Below are positions 48,872 through 56,258 of a stretch of 64,000 bases of DNA, piece after piece. Position numbers and translations under genes: made by a program. Source of the stretch: Gammaproteobacteria bacterium (lineage in GTDB: Bacteria; Pseudomonadota; Gammaproteobacteria; Burkholderiales; Sulfuricellaceae); contig JAHJGO010000027.1 in NCBI GenBank assembly GCA_018824405.1, positions 1-64,000 on the forward strand, in the 5' to 3' direction. Under the pieces are notes generated by a model. It searched no databases. It was given only the letters and a program-made list of their open reading frames with translations, and was not told the DNA's origin. Positions within the stretch are counted from its first letter, which is position 1. Every line of letters starts with the position of its first letter.

Positions 48872-48940
48872 ATGCCAAGCCATTGCTGCACTTTCGCCAT
48901 AAGGCGTCATTCTGTCCGCTACACGGGCCTTGAACCGTGA
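48872..48940 (+). CDS. Candidate 22-aa leader peptide before the hydrogenase protease gene
   Basis: An ATG at 48872 follows GAGGGAGAGG by about 4 nt, one of the strongest ribosome sites in the island. The 22-codon frame (MPSHCCTFAIRRHSVRYTGL then EP) ends with TGA at 48938-48940, overlapping the GTG start of the protease gene by 4 nt (GTGA). The protease start itself has no ribosome site. The arrangement suggests translational coupling through a leader peptide. No similarity to known peptides is recognised, and it may be chance. Confidence 0.45.
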   Translation: MPSHCCTFAIRRHSVRYTGLEP

Positions 48941-49425
48941 CATCCCTTCCCCACTCTTTACGCATCATGGTGCTCGGCATCGGCAACACCCTGCTGCAGG
49001 ACGAGGGCGCTGGGATTCATGCCATGCGCCAACTGCAAAATGAGTTTTCCGGCTACGATGGCGTCGAATTCGTGGATGGCGGTACTTTAAGTTTCAGCCT
49101 GGCAGGGCCGATTGGCGAAGCGGAGTGCCTGCTGGTCATCGATGCTGCCGAGCTGGGAGCTGAACCCGGCACAGTCGGCGTATTTTGCGATGCCGAGATG
49201 GATCGTTTCCTTGGCAATAACCGCAAGCGCAGCGTGCATGAGGTAGGTCTGCTGGACCTGCTGGCCGTTGCCTGTCTGACCGACAGCCTGCCGGCACAGC
49301 GGGCGCTGGTCGGCATCCAGCCCGCCCTGGTCGACTGGGGCGAAACGCCCTCGGCAGCGGTAAGCGCCGCACTGCCGCTGGCCTGTGCGAAAGCCGGCGA
49401 GCTCATACGGAACTGGCAGGGATGA
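48937..49425 (+). CDS. [NiFe]-hydrogenase maturation endopeptidase (HyaD/HupD family)
   Basis: A 162-residue protease that removes the C-terminal peptide of the large subunit after nickel insertion. MVLGIGNTLLQDEGAGIHAM near residue 11 contains the nickel-sensing glutamate. DGGTLSFSLAG near 47, the aspartate in VIDAAELG near 68 and the histidine of SVHEVGLLDLL near 100 complete the site. The GTG at 48937 overlaps a candidate leader ORF; ATG 48967 is an alternative start. It overlaps the next gene by 4 nt, so it is the first enzyme gene of the hydrogenase operon. Confidence 0.92.
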   Translation: MTSLPHSLRIMVLGIGNTLLQDEGAGIHAMRQLQNEFSGYDGVEFVDGGTLSFSLAGPIGEAECLLVIDAAELGAEPGTVGVFCDAEMDRFLGNNRKRSVHEVGLLDLLAVACLTDSLPAQRALVGIQPALVDWGETPSAAVSAALPLACAKAGELIRNWQG

Positions 49426-49802
49426 GCACCAACGCCCCACCTCTGCTGCATGAGATCGCGACACTGCTGGACAGGCTGGCGCGAACGGGCGAGGGCGGCA
49501 ACGTGCAGCTCTATGGGCTCCCGCTCCAGCCCGGCGACTACGAAGCCCTGCAGGAAGCGCTGGGCGAAGGCGAAATCAGCGCCGAACTCCAGGCACTGGG
49601 GCCGACGCAGATCCGCGAAACCGCGCTGTATGGCGTATGGTGGATCACGCATCGCAATGGTGAGCAGGAAGTGGTGGACGAGTCGATCGAGGTCACGCGC
49701 TGCCCGGCGATCCTGCAGACCCCGGCAGAAGACGTGGCGGAAGCCGCTCTGGCCTTGCGCAAGCGCTTGAGTGTAGCAACGAAAGGAGAGCACGATGGCT
49801 GA
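49422..49802 (+). CDS. HupH/HyaF C-terminal-domain protein (hydrogenase expression/formation)
   Basis: A 126-residue protein containing only the HupH C-terminal domain. GNVQLYGLPLQPGDYEALQE near residue 26, LGEGEISAELQALGPTQIRE near 46 and TALYGVWWITH near 67 are its signature. Full HupH/HyaF proteins are about 280 residues, so this is a single-domain version. It is thought to help assemble the small subunit. The ATG overlaps the protease stop, and the gene overlaps the small subunit gene by 8 nt. Confidence 0.85.
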   Translation: MSTNAPPLLHEIATLLDRLARTGEGGNVQLYGLPLQPGDYEALQEALGEGEISAELQALGPTQIRETALYGVWWITHRNGEQEVVDESIEVTRCPAILQTPAEDVAEAALALRKRLSVATKGEHDG

Positions 49803-50901
49803 CGAGCATTCATTGGGCGAATTGTTGCGCGAACAGGGCATCTCCCGCCGCGGCTTCCTCAAATTCTGTGGCGCCATGGCCTCGCTCATGGCCCTGCCCA
49901 GTAGCATGGTTCCCGCCATTGCCGCCGCACTGGAAAAAGCGCAGCGCCCCTCGGTGATCTGGCTCTCGTTCCAGGAATGCACCGGCTGCACCGAATCCCT
50001 GACCCGCTCCCACTCCCCTACCCTGGAAAGCCTGATCCTCAACGCCATTTCGCTGGACTATCACCACACCCTGCAAGCTGCCTCGGGCGAAGCGGCGGAA
50101 GCCGCGCGCGAAGCCGCGATGAAGCAGTTCTTCGGCAAATACCTGCTGGTGGTGGATGGCTCGATCCCCACGAAAGACGGTGGCGTGTATTCCACCATCG
50201 CCGGCATCAGCAATCTCGACATGCTGCACGAAGCCGCCAAAGGCGCTGCGGCAATCGTGGCAGTCGGCACTTGCGCGGCCTTCGGCGGCCTGCCCCATGC
50301 CAGCCCCAACCCCACCGGCGCAGTGGCGGTATCGGACATCATCAAGGACAAGCCGATCATCAATGTTTCCGGCTGCCCACCCATCCCGGTGGTGATCACC
50401 GGCGTGCTGGCCCATTACCTGACTTTCGGCACGATCCCCGAACTGGACGACTTGGGGCGGCCCAAGTCCTTCTACGGCGAATCCATCCACGACCGCTGCT
50501 ACCGGCGCCCTTTCTACGATCAGGGCAAGTTCGCCAAAACCTTCGACGACGAGGGCGCGCGCAACGGCTGGTGCCTGTTCGAGCTGGGCTGCAAGGGGCC
50601 GACCACCTTCAACGCCTGCGCCACCACCAAGTGGAACCAGGGCACAAGCTTCCCGATCGAATCCGGTCATGGCTGTCTCGGCTGTTCCGAACCCGATTTC
50701 TGGGATGCAGGCAGCTTTTACCAGGCCCTTTCCACGCCGATCACGCCCGTGGGACGCGCCGCCGCTGTTGCCGCCGCAGCGGGCATCGTGGGCGGAGCCG
50801 CCATCGCCATGCACAACCGCCACACCAAGGCAGCCGCCAAAACCGCCCACCAGACCGTGACCATCGACGACCTGGAGAAACCCTCCGGAGAAGCGAAATG
50901 A
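49795..50901 (+). CDS. hynS: [NiFe]-hydrogenase small subunit (Isp-type, HynS-like)
   Basis: A 368-residue electron-transfer subunit with a Tat signal SRRGFLKFCG near residue 17. Cluster ligands are visible: ECTGCTESL (proximal, the ordinary four-cysteine form rather than the six-cysteine oxygen-tolerant type), GTCAAFGGLP, VSGCPPIP, IHDRCYRR, LGCKGPTTFNAC and GHGCLGCSEPDFWD. A C-terminal hydrophobic segment (VAAAAGIVGGAAIAM near 322) anchors it in the membrane. The subunit lies next to isp1 and isp2, the order HynS-Isp1-Isp2-HynL known from Thiocapsa and Allochromatium (group 1e). It starts AAAGGAG 6 nt upstream. Confidence 0.95.
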   Translation: MADEHSLGELLREQGISRRGFLKFCGAMASLMALPSSMVPAIAAALEKAQRPSVIWLSFQECTGCTESLTRSHSPTLESLILNAISLDYHHTLQAASGEAAEAAREAAMKQFFGKYLLVVDGSIPTKDGGVYSTIAGISNLDMLHEAAKGAAAIVAVGTCAAFGGLPHASPNPTGAVAVSDIIKDKPIINVSGCPPIPVVITGVLAHYLTFGTIPELDDLGRPKSFYGESIHDRCYRRPFYDQGKFAKTFDDEGARNGWCLFELGCKGPTTFNACATTKWNQGTSFPIESGHGCLGCSEPDFWDAGSFYQALSTPITPVGRAAAVAAAAGIVGGAAIAMHNRHTKAAAKTAHQTVTIDDLEKPSGEAK

Positions 50902-51557
50902 GCGATATGGCCTTGCTGCTCTGGGCGCGCGGTCCGGGCCTGCAGATCGCCCTGACGGTCTTCATTATCGGGATGCTGCTCAAGCTGTTCGAAATCTTCA
51001 GCCTGGGGCGCAAGAAAGACCTTTCCACCCCGCGTCCGGGCAAGGCCTGGAGCGGATGGAAAACCATTTTCAGCCGCTCCCTGCCGGACCGGACCCTGCT
51101 GAAACGGACATTCCCGACCTACCTCATGGGCTACACCTTCCACATCGGATTTTTCATCGCCCTGCTGTTTTTTGCGCCCCACATCGAGCTGTTCCGCAAG
51201 ACGGTCGGCCTGGGCTGGCCCGCATTACCGACCACGCTGGTGGACGGCGTGACCCTTCTTTCCATCGTGGCCCTGCTGCTGATGCTGGGCTACCGCCTTT
51301 ACCACCCGGTCAAGCGCTTCCTTTCCACTTTCGACGATTACGCATCCTGGGCGCTGACCATGGCCCCACTGCTGAGCGGCTACCTGGCCGTTCACCACCT
51401 GCTGCTGCCCTACACCCTGATGCTGGCCATACACATCCTGAGCGTGGAACTGCTGCTGGTCTTCATGCCCTTCACCAAACTCTTTCATACCGTGTCGCTG
51501 TTCATCTCCCGCTGGTACAACGGCGATGCGCTGGGACATAAAGGGGCGAGATTATGA
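50898..51557 (+). CDS. isp1: Isp1, cytochrome b-like membrane subunit of the hydrogenase
   Basis: A 219-residue protein with about five helices, related to NarI and DsrM-type quinone-reactive b cytochromes. Paired histidines in YTFHIGFFIALLFF near residue 82, LAVHHLLLPYTLMLAIHILS near 167 and MPFTKLFHTVSLF near 192 could ligate two b hemes. Isp1 links the Tat-exported hydrogenase to the quinone pool. The ATG overlaps the small subunit stop (ATGA), and its own stop overlaps the micro-ORF start. Confidence 0.9.
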   Translation: MSDMALLLWARGPGLQIALTVFIIGMLLKLFEIFSLGRKKDLSTPRPGKAWSGWKTIFSRSLPDRTLLKRTFPTYLMGYTFHIGFFIALLFFAPHIELFRKTVGLGWPALPTTLVDGVTLLSIVALLLMLGYRLYHPVKRFLSTFDDYASWALTMAPLLSGYLAVHHLLLPYTLMLAIHILSVELLLVFMPFTKLFHTVSLFISRWYNGDALGHKGARL

Positions 51558-51774
51558 GCAAGGAGCAGGGCCCGTGCGTAGCATGGGTGCGACTGGCTGC
51601 GAATAATCTCGGCTGCCGACACTCAGGCATCAAAACCTGTCACGTACTTTACGGAGGCAGCGTTATGAGCAAGGAGCAGGGCCCGTGCGTAGCATGGGTG
51701 CGACTGGCTGCGAATAATCTCGGCTGCCGACACTCAGGCATTAAAAACTGCACGCTCTTTACGGAGGCAGCATT
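51554..51774 (+). repeat. Perfect-start tandem duplication of a 111/110-bp unit
   Basis: Unit 1 is 51554-51664 and unit 2 is 51665-51774. The first 77 bases of each are identical. Then about 20 bases diverge, and both end in TTTACGGAGGCAGC plus a base and TT before the next ATGAGC. Both units thus start with ATGAGC and end in a ribosome site GGAGG. Unit 2 is one base shorter, which shifts the reading frame so that the ORF stops on the isp2 start codon. Confidence 0.97.
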
Positions 51775-51778
51775 ATGA
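51554..51778 (+). CDS. Tandem-repeat micro-ORF (2 x 37 aa) between isp1 and isp2, unknown function
   Basis: A 74-residue frame that exactly bridges isp1 and isp2: its ATG overlaps the isp1 stop by 4 nt and its TGA overlaps the isp2 ATG by 4 nt. It consists of two copies of a 37-codon unit beginning MSKEQGPCVAWVRLAANN and containing LGCRHSGIK. Each copy ends in a GGAGG site for the next ATG. The repeat has three cysteines and a histidine per unit. No known protein is recognised, and the standard Isp-type operon has isp2 next to isp1. The sequence could be a coupling spacer, a real peptide or a mobile-repeat derivative (GCGTAGCATGGGTG resembles a common extragenic repeat). Confidence 0.6.
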   Translation: MSKEQGPCVAWVRLAANNLGCRHSGIKTCHVLYGGSVMSKEQGPCVAWVRLAANNLGCRHSGIKNCTLFTEAAL

Positions 51779-53043
51779 GCGCCTCATTGGAACGCGGCCT
51801 CAACGCCTTTCGCGAGGTGATGGATGCGCCCATCGCCAGCTTCTTCAACAGCTGCGTGCATTGCGGCCTGTGTGCCGATGCCTGCCTGTTCCATACCGAG
51901 ACCGGCGATCCGAAATACACCCCGATCCACAAGCTGGAACCCCTGCGCAAGCTGTGGAAGCGCGAATACACCGTGCTCGGCAAGCTGGCTTCGCTGGTCG
52001 GACTGGGCGAAACCGTCAGCGACGTGGAGCTGGAGGAATGGAGCCCGCTGGTGTACGACAGCTGCACCCTGTGCGGCCGCTGCACCCTGGTGTGCCCGGT
52101 GGGTAACGACATCACCTACATGATCCGCAAGATGCGCGAAGGCATGGCGGCGGCCGGGCACGCGCCGGCAGGGCTGGTCGAGGCCTCGCGAAGAACCATT
52201 GAACTGGGCAGCCCGATGGGCATCAAGCTGAAAGCGTTCATGGCCCAGGTGCATGGGCAGGAGGAGGAAACCGGCATCGAGATTCCGGTGGACAAAGCCG
52301 GGACGGATTACCTGGTGATCATGTCCTCCATGGAAATCCTGGGCTACCCGGAATATCTCGGATCACTGGCTCGCATTTTCAGGCAGGCAGGCATCAGCTG
52401 GACGGTCTCCAGCGAGGCCTTCGAGGCGACCAACAGCGGCATCCAGATCGGCGTTTCCGACATCGCCCGTCAAATCGTCTCGCGCGTGGTCGATGCGGCG
52501 GAACAACTCGGCGTGAAGTACGTGATCAGCCCGGAATGTGGCCACGCCTTCTCCGCCCTGCGCTGGGAGGGGCCGAATCTCATTGGCCGGCCATACAAGT
52601 TTGAAGTGGTGCATGTACTGGAACTGCTCGACCAGTTACGCAAGGACGGTCGTCTCAAGACCGAGGGCAAAACCGATAAGGCTCTCACCCTGCACGACCC
52701 CTGCCAGATCGTGCGGCGCGGCGGCATCGTGGCCGAACCGCGCAACCTGGTCAACATGGTCGCCAGCGACTTCCGCGAAATGGAAGACCCGGGCATGTAC
52801 AACTGGTGCTGCGGCGGCGGGGGCGGGGTATCGGCGATCACCGGTGCCGAGGAACTGCGTTTCAAGGTATTCAGGATCAAGAAGCGCCAGATCGAGGGCA
52901 CAGGCGCGGGCACCATGGTCACCGCCTGCGCCAACTGCCGAAACGTGCTCGAGGAAGGCCTGGAGCACTACAAAATGGACACCAGAATGATCGGTATCAC
53001 CGAACTGGTGGCCGAACATCTCAAACAGGAAGACGCATCATGA
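51775..53043 (+). CDS. isp2: Isp2, HdrD-like iron-sulfur subunit of the hydrogenase
   Basis: A 422-residue cytoplasmic Fe-S protein. Two [4Fe-4S] motifs are CVHCGLCADAC near residue 27 and CTLCGRCTLVCP near 96. The C-terminal region has the heterodisulfide-reductase CCG features: SPECGHAFSAL near 253, HDPCQIVRR near 305, NWCCGGGGG near 343 and TACANCRNVLEEG near 382. With Isp1 it resembles HdrDE and DsrMK and should carry electrons between the quinone/heme site and a cytoplasmic partner. The ATG overlaps the micro-ORF stop, and its stop overlaps the large-subunit ATG. Confidence 0.92.
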   Translation: MSASLERGLNAFREVMDAPIASFFNSCVHCGLCADACLFHTETGDPKYTPIHKLEPLRKLWKREYTVLGKLASLVGLGETVSDVELEEWSPLVYDSCTLCGRCTLVCPVGNDITYMIRKMREGMAAAGHAPAGLVEASRRTIELGSPMGIKLKAFMAQVHGQEEETGIEIPVDKAGTDYLVIMSSMEILGYPEYLGSLARIFRQAGISWTVSSEAFEATNSGIQIGVSDIARQIVSRVVDAAEQLGVKYVISPECGHAFSALRWEGPNLIGRPYKFEVVHVLELLDQLRKDGRLKTEGKTDKALTLHDPCQIVRRGGIVAEPRNLVNMVASDFREMEDPGMYNWCCGGGGGVSAITGAEELRFKVFRIKKRQIEGTGAGTMVTACANCRNVLEEGLEHYKMDTRMIGITELVAEHLKQEDAS

Positions 53044-54809
53044 GCCAGCGTATCGTCGTCGACCCCATCACCCGCATCGAAGGCCACCTGCGCATCGAGG
53101 CGGAAACCAACGACCAGGGCGAAATCACCCGCGCCTCCAGCGCCGGCACCATGGTACGCGGTATCGAGATCATCCTCCGGGGCCGCGATCCGCGCGATGC
53201 ATGGGCTTTCGCACAGCGCATCTGCGGCGTGTGCACGCTGGTGCATGGCATCGCCTCGGTGCGCGCGGTGGAAAATGCGCTCGATTACAGGATTCCGCCC
53301 AACGCCCAGCTGATCCGCAACCTGATGATCGCGGCCCAGTATGTCCACGACCATGTGATGCACTTCTACCACCTGCATGCGCTCGACTGGGTGGACGTGG
53401 TTTCGGCGCTCCAGGCCGATCCGAAACGGACTTCCGAGCTGGCGCAAAGCCTGTCGAGCTATGCCAAATCCTCGCCCGGTTATTTCGCCGACACCCAGAA
53501 GAAGCTCAAAACCTTCGTCGAATCCGGCCAGCTCGGCATTTTCAGCAATGGCTACTGGGGCCACCCGGCCTACAAGCTGCCGCCGGAAGCCAACCTGATG
53601 GCGGTCGCGCATTATTTCGAAGCCCTGGTCTGGCAGCGCGACGTGGCGCAACTGCATACCATTTTCGGCGGCAAGAACCCCCACCCCAATTTTGTGGTGG
53701 GTGGCGTGCCGTGCGCCATCAGCGTCCATCCGGGCCATAAAGGCCGCGGCAAGGGTCCACACTATCGCGGCGGGGCGGGCGCCACCGCGCTCAACATGGT
53801 GGGGCTGGAGAAGGTCAAAAATCTTATCGTCCAGATGCGCGACTTCGTCGATCAGGTGTACGTGCCGGATACGCTGGCCATCGCCGGTTTCTACAAGGAA
53901 TGGTTCACTCAGGGCGAAGGCATCGGCAACTTCATGACCTACGGCGACTTCCCGGAAAAAGGCATGGACGACCCGGCCAGCTTCCTGATTCCGTCCGGGG
54001 TCATCCTCGACCGCGACCTGAGCAAGATTCACCCTGTAGACCTCAATGCCGAAGACCAGATCCAGGAATACGTCGCCCATTCATGGTACGACTACAGCGG
54101 CGGCAAGGAAAAAGGCCTGCACCCCTATCAGGGTGAAACTACGCTCAACTACACCGGGCCGAAGCCGCCCTACCAGCACCTGGATACCGACGCTTCCTAT
54201 TCCTGGCTCAAGTCGCCACGCTGGAGGGGCAAGGCGGTCGAAGTCGGCCCGCTGGCGCGGGTGCTGATGCTGCATGCCAGGGGCCACGAACAGACCCGCG
54301 AACTGGTCGGCATGACGCTGAAAAAACTCGACCTGCCGGTCAGCGCCCTGTATTCCACCCTCGGCCGCACCGCTGCGCGCACGCTGGAAACCAAGATCAT
54401 CGTCGATGCCATGCAGGGCTGGTACGACCAGTTGCTGGCCAACATCAAGGCGGGTGATGTGCGCACCTTCAACGAAACCCTGTGGGAACCCTCCTCCTGG
54501 CCGAAACTGGCCAAGGGCGTGGGCTACTCCGAAGCGCCGCGTGGCGCGCTGGCGCACTGGATCGTCATCAAGGACCAGATCATCGACAACTATCAGGCGG
54601 TGGTGCCCTCGACCTGGAATGCCGGACCGCGTGACACGACGGGGCAGGACGGCCCCTACGAAGCGGCGCTCAAGGGGCACAAGCTGCACGACCCGAAACA
54701 GCCGATCGAGATCCTGCGCACCATCCACAGCTTCGACCCGTGCATAGCCTGCGCCGTGCACGTGGTCGACCCGGCAGGTGAAGAACTGGTGCAGGTAAAG
54801 GTAATATAA
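53040..54809 (+). CDS. hynL: [NiFe]-hydrogenase large subunit (Isp-type, HynL-like)
   Basis: A 589-residue catalytic subunit. VVDPITRIEGHLRIEAE starts at residue 6. The N-terminal nickel-site motif RICGVCTLVHG is near 60 and the C-terminal motif DPCIACAVH near 574, giving all four metal cysteines. The extension VVDPAGEELVQVKVI after the histidine is the peptide to be cut off by the upstream maturation protease. Only an ATGA-overlap start (53040) fits; the longer ORF upstream is a frame shadow of isp2. It is followed by a palindromic repeat, so the operon may be processed or end here. Confidence 0.96.
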   Translation: MSQRIVVDPITRIEGHLRIEAETNDQGEITRASSAGTMVRGIEIILRGRDPRDAWAFAQRICGVCTLVHGIASVRAVENALDYRIPPNAQLIRNLMIAAQYVHDHVMHFYHLHALDWVDVVSALQADPKRTSELAQSLSSYAKSSPGYFADTQKKLKTFVESGQLGIFSNGYWGHPAYKLPPEANLMAVAHYFEALVWQRDVAQLHTIFGGKNPHPNFVVGGVPCAISVHPGHKGRGKGPHYRGGAGATALNMVGLEKVKNLIVQMRDFVDQVYVPDTLAIAGFYKEWFTQGEGIGNFMTYGDFPEKGMDDPASFLIPSGVILDRDLSKIHPVDLNAEDQIQEYVAHSWYDYSGGKEKGLHPYQGETTLNYTGPKPPYQHLDTDASYSWLKSPRWRGKAVEVGPLARVLMLHARGHEQTRELVGMTLKKLDLPVSALYSTLGRTAARTLETKIIVDAMQGWYDQLLANIKAGDVRTFNETLWEPSSWPKLAKGVGYSEAPRGALAHWIVIKDQIIDNYQAVVPSTWNAGPRDTTGQDGPYEAALKGHKLHDPKQPIEILRTIHSFDPCIACAVHVVDPAGEELVQVKVI

Positions 54810-54821
54810 AACAGCATTTGA

Positions 54822-54930
54822 ACCACGGGGAACACGGGGTAGAACCAATATGCTGAGCAGTTCGGCCCGAACTGCTGGATGATGGGTTGATTCTGCCTGA
54901 CCTTTTTTGTACCCCGTGTACCCCGTGGTT
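54822..54930. repeat. Long inverted repeat after the large subunit gene
   Basis: A 21-bp arm at 54822-54842 (AACCACGGGG-AACACGGGGTA) mirrors 54910-54930 with one mismatch. Inside is a perfect palindrome AGCAGTTCGG-C-CCGAACTGCT (54857-54877). It resembles dispersed non-autonomous palindromes. It separates the hydrogenase structural genes from the nickel and hyp genes. Confidence 0.85.
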
Positions 54931-54957
54931 AACTGATTTTTCTGGGATAATGAATTT

Positions 54958-55776
54958 ATGGAGCAGCTTCCCGCCAATTTCTCCGCACTGCTGGCACTGG
55001 TTTTCGCGCTCGGCATGCGGCACGGCTTCGACCCGGACCATCTCGCCACCATCGACGGCCTGACCCGCTTCAACGCCGCCGCCGAACGGCGCGTTTCCCG
55101 CTGGTGCGGCTTTCTGTTTTCGCTGGGCCATGGCGTCATCGTCATGGCAGTGGCCATCAGCGTCGGGGTGCTGGCGCAGGAATGGAAAGCCCCGCTCTGG
55201 CTGGAGGATGCCGGTGCCTGGATTTCGATCATTTTCCTGGCCCTGCTGGGTTTCCTGAATCTGTCGGCGGTGCTGAAAACCGCGCCTGACCAGGTGGTAC
55301 GGCCCATCGGGCTGAAGGGCCGCCTGTTCGGGCGCCTCCAGCATGCCAGCCACCCCGCGCTGGTCGCGCTGGTCGGCGCCCTGTTTGCCCTGTCTTTCGA
55401 CACTATGAGTCAGGCCGCCCTGTTTTCCGTCACTGCCGCCGCCCTGGGTGGTTGGGAGTATTCCCTGCTGATGGGAGCAACTTTCATGCTCGGCATGATG
55501 CTGACCGACGGCCTCAACGGCCTGTGGATTTCCCGCCTCATCCGGCGCAGCAATCAGATGGCCTGCCTGGCTTCGCGCATCATGAGCCTGTCGATCGCTT
55601 CTCTGAGCCTGCTGGTGGCGGCCTTCGGCGCCGCAAAGTATTTCTCGCCCGCGGTCGATGCGTGGAGCGAAGGACGGGAAATGATGATGGGGGTTTTCGT
55701 CATTGCCGTGGTGGCGGGCAGCTTCCTGCTCGCGCTGCGCTTGTCCCGGCGCACGCCCTTGCCTGCTGACGCCTGA
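54958..55776 (+). CDS. Nickel/cobalt permease of the NiCoT family (HoxN-like)
   Basis: A 272-residue membrane protein with about six to eight helices. The family signature RHGFDPDHLATIDGLTRFN near residue 20 (HX4DH) carries the metal-binding histidines, and a second motif FSLGHGVIVMAV near 49 and ALSFDTMSQAAL near 142 are conserved in NiCoT proteins. Its place before hypA assigns nickel as the likely ion. Its stop overlaps the hypA start (TGATG). Cobalt uptake cannot be excluded given the cobalamin genes elsewhere. Confidence 0.9.
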   Translation: MEQLPANFSALLALVFALGMRHGFDPDHLATIDGLTRFNAAAERRVSRWCGFLFSLGHGVIVMAVAISVGVLAQEWKAPLWLEDAGAWISIIFLALLGFLNLSAVLKTAPDQVVRPIGLKGRLFGRLQHASHPALVALVGALFALSFDTMSQAALFSVTAAALGGWEYSLLMGATFMLGMMLTDGLNGLWISRLIRRSNQMACLASRIMSLSIASLSLLVAAFGAAKYFSPAVDAWSEGREMMMGVFVIAVVAGSFLLALRLSRRTPLPADA

Positions 55777-56114
55777 TGCATGAAATGTCGCTCGCCGAGA
55801 GCGTGCTGGAGATTATCGAAAACAGCGCAGCGCAGCATGGCAGCGCGAAAGTCCACGCCGTATGGCTGGAAATCGGCCAGCTCGCGGGCGTCGAAGTGGA
55901 AGCCATGCGCTTCTGCTTCGACGCTGTGACGCGCGGCAGCATCGCAGATGGTGCCCGGCTGGAAATCATTGAAACACCGGGCACGGGGCGCTGTCTGAAC
56001 TGCGGCAAAACGATTCACCTGATTGAGCGTTATGATCTTTGTCCCGAGTGCGACATGCCGGTGGAAGTCATCGGCGGCACGGAAATGCGGGTCAAGGAAC
56101 TGGAAATGGAATAA
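55776..56114 (+). CDS. hypA: Hydrogenase nickel incorporation protein HypA
   Basis: A 112-residue nickel chaperone. MHEMSLAESVLEII at the start provides the nickel-binding histidine His2. The zinc finger uses CLNC near residue 73 and CPEC near 88. It delivers nickel with HypB to the large subunit. The ATG overlaps the permease stop. A palindromic repeat follows before hypB. Confidence 0.95.
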   Translation: MHEMSLAESVLEIIENSAAQHGSAKVHAVWLEIGQLAGVEVEAMRFCFDAVTRGSIADGARLEIIETPGTGRCLNCGKTIHLIERYDLCPECDMPVEVIGGTEMRVKELEME

Positions 56115-56136
56115 ATCCAGAAACCCCTGAATAAGT

Positions 56137-56217
56137 GGTCATTGCGAGGAATGCAATGACGAAGCAATCTCGCAACTCGTTGAAATACAAGATTGCTTCG
56201 CTGCGCTCGCAAAGACC
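56137..56217. repeat. GTCATTGCGAG-type palindromic repeat between hypA and hypB
   Basis: GGTCATTGCGAGG-AATGC-AATGACGAAGCAATCTCG at the left and AGATTGCTTCGCTGCGCTCG then CAAAGACC at the right form an imperfect inverted repeat. Elements built from GTCATTGCGAG and GAAGCAATCT are widespread extragenic palindromes in proteobacteria. It interrupts the hyp gene series. Confidence 0.8.
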
Positions 56218-56258
56218 ATGCTCACTTGTTCAGGCCTTTCCTGGAAATGGAGAACTTA

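Noticed and set aside
48728-48943. 71-codon minus-strand ORF upstream of the hydrogenase island
   Set aside because: No ribosome site or family match, and it overlaps the leader ORF and the psiF terminator side.
49810-50850. 346-codon minus-strand frame opposite the hydrogenase small subunit gene
   Set aside because: Glycine-, valine- and alanine-rich shadow frame; the plus-strand gene has all Fe-S ligands.
49977-50897. Upstream extension of the isp1 frame through the small subunit gene
   Set aside because: The ATGA-overlap start at 50898 gives the expected protein; the extension is an out-of-frame reading of hynS.
51554-51774. CRISPR-like interpretation of the repeat between isp1 and isp2
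   Set aside because: Only two directly abutting units with no spacers; it is a tandem duplication.
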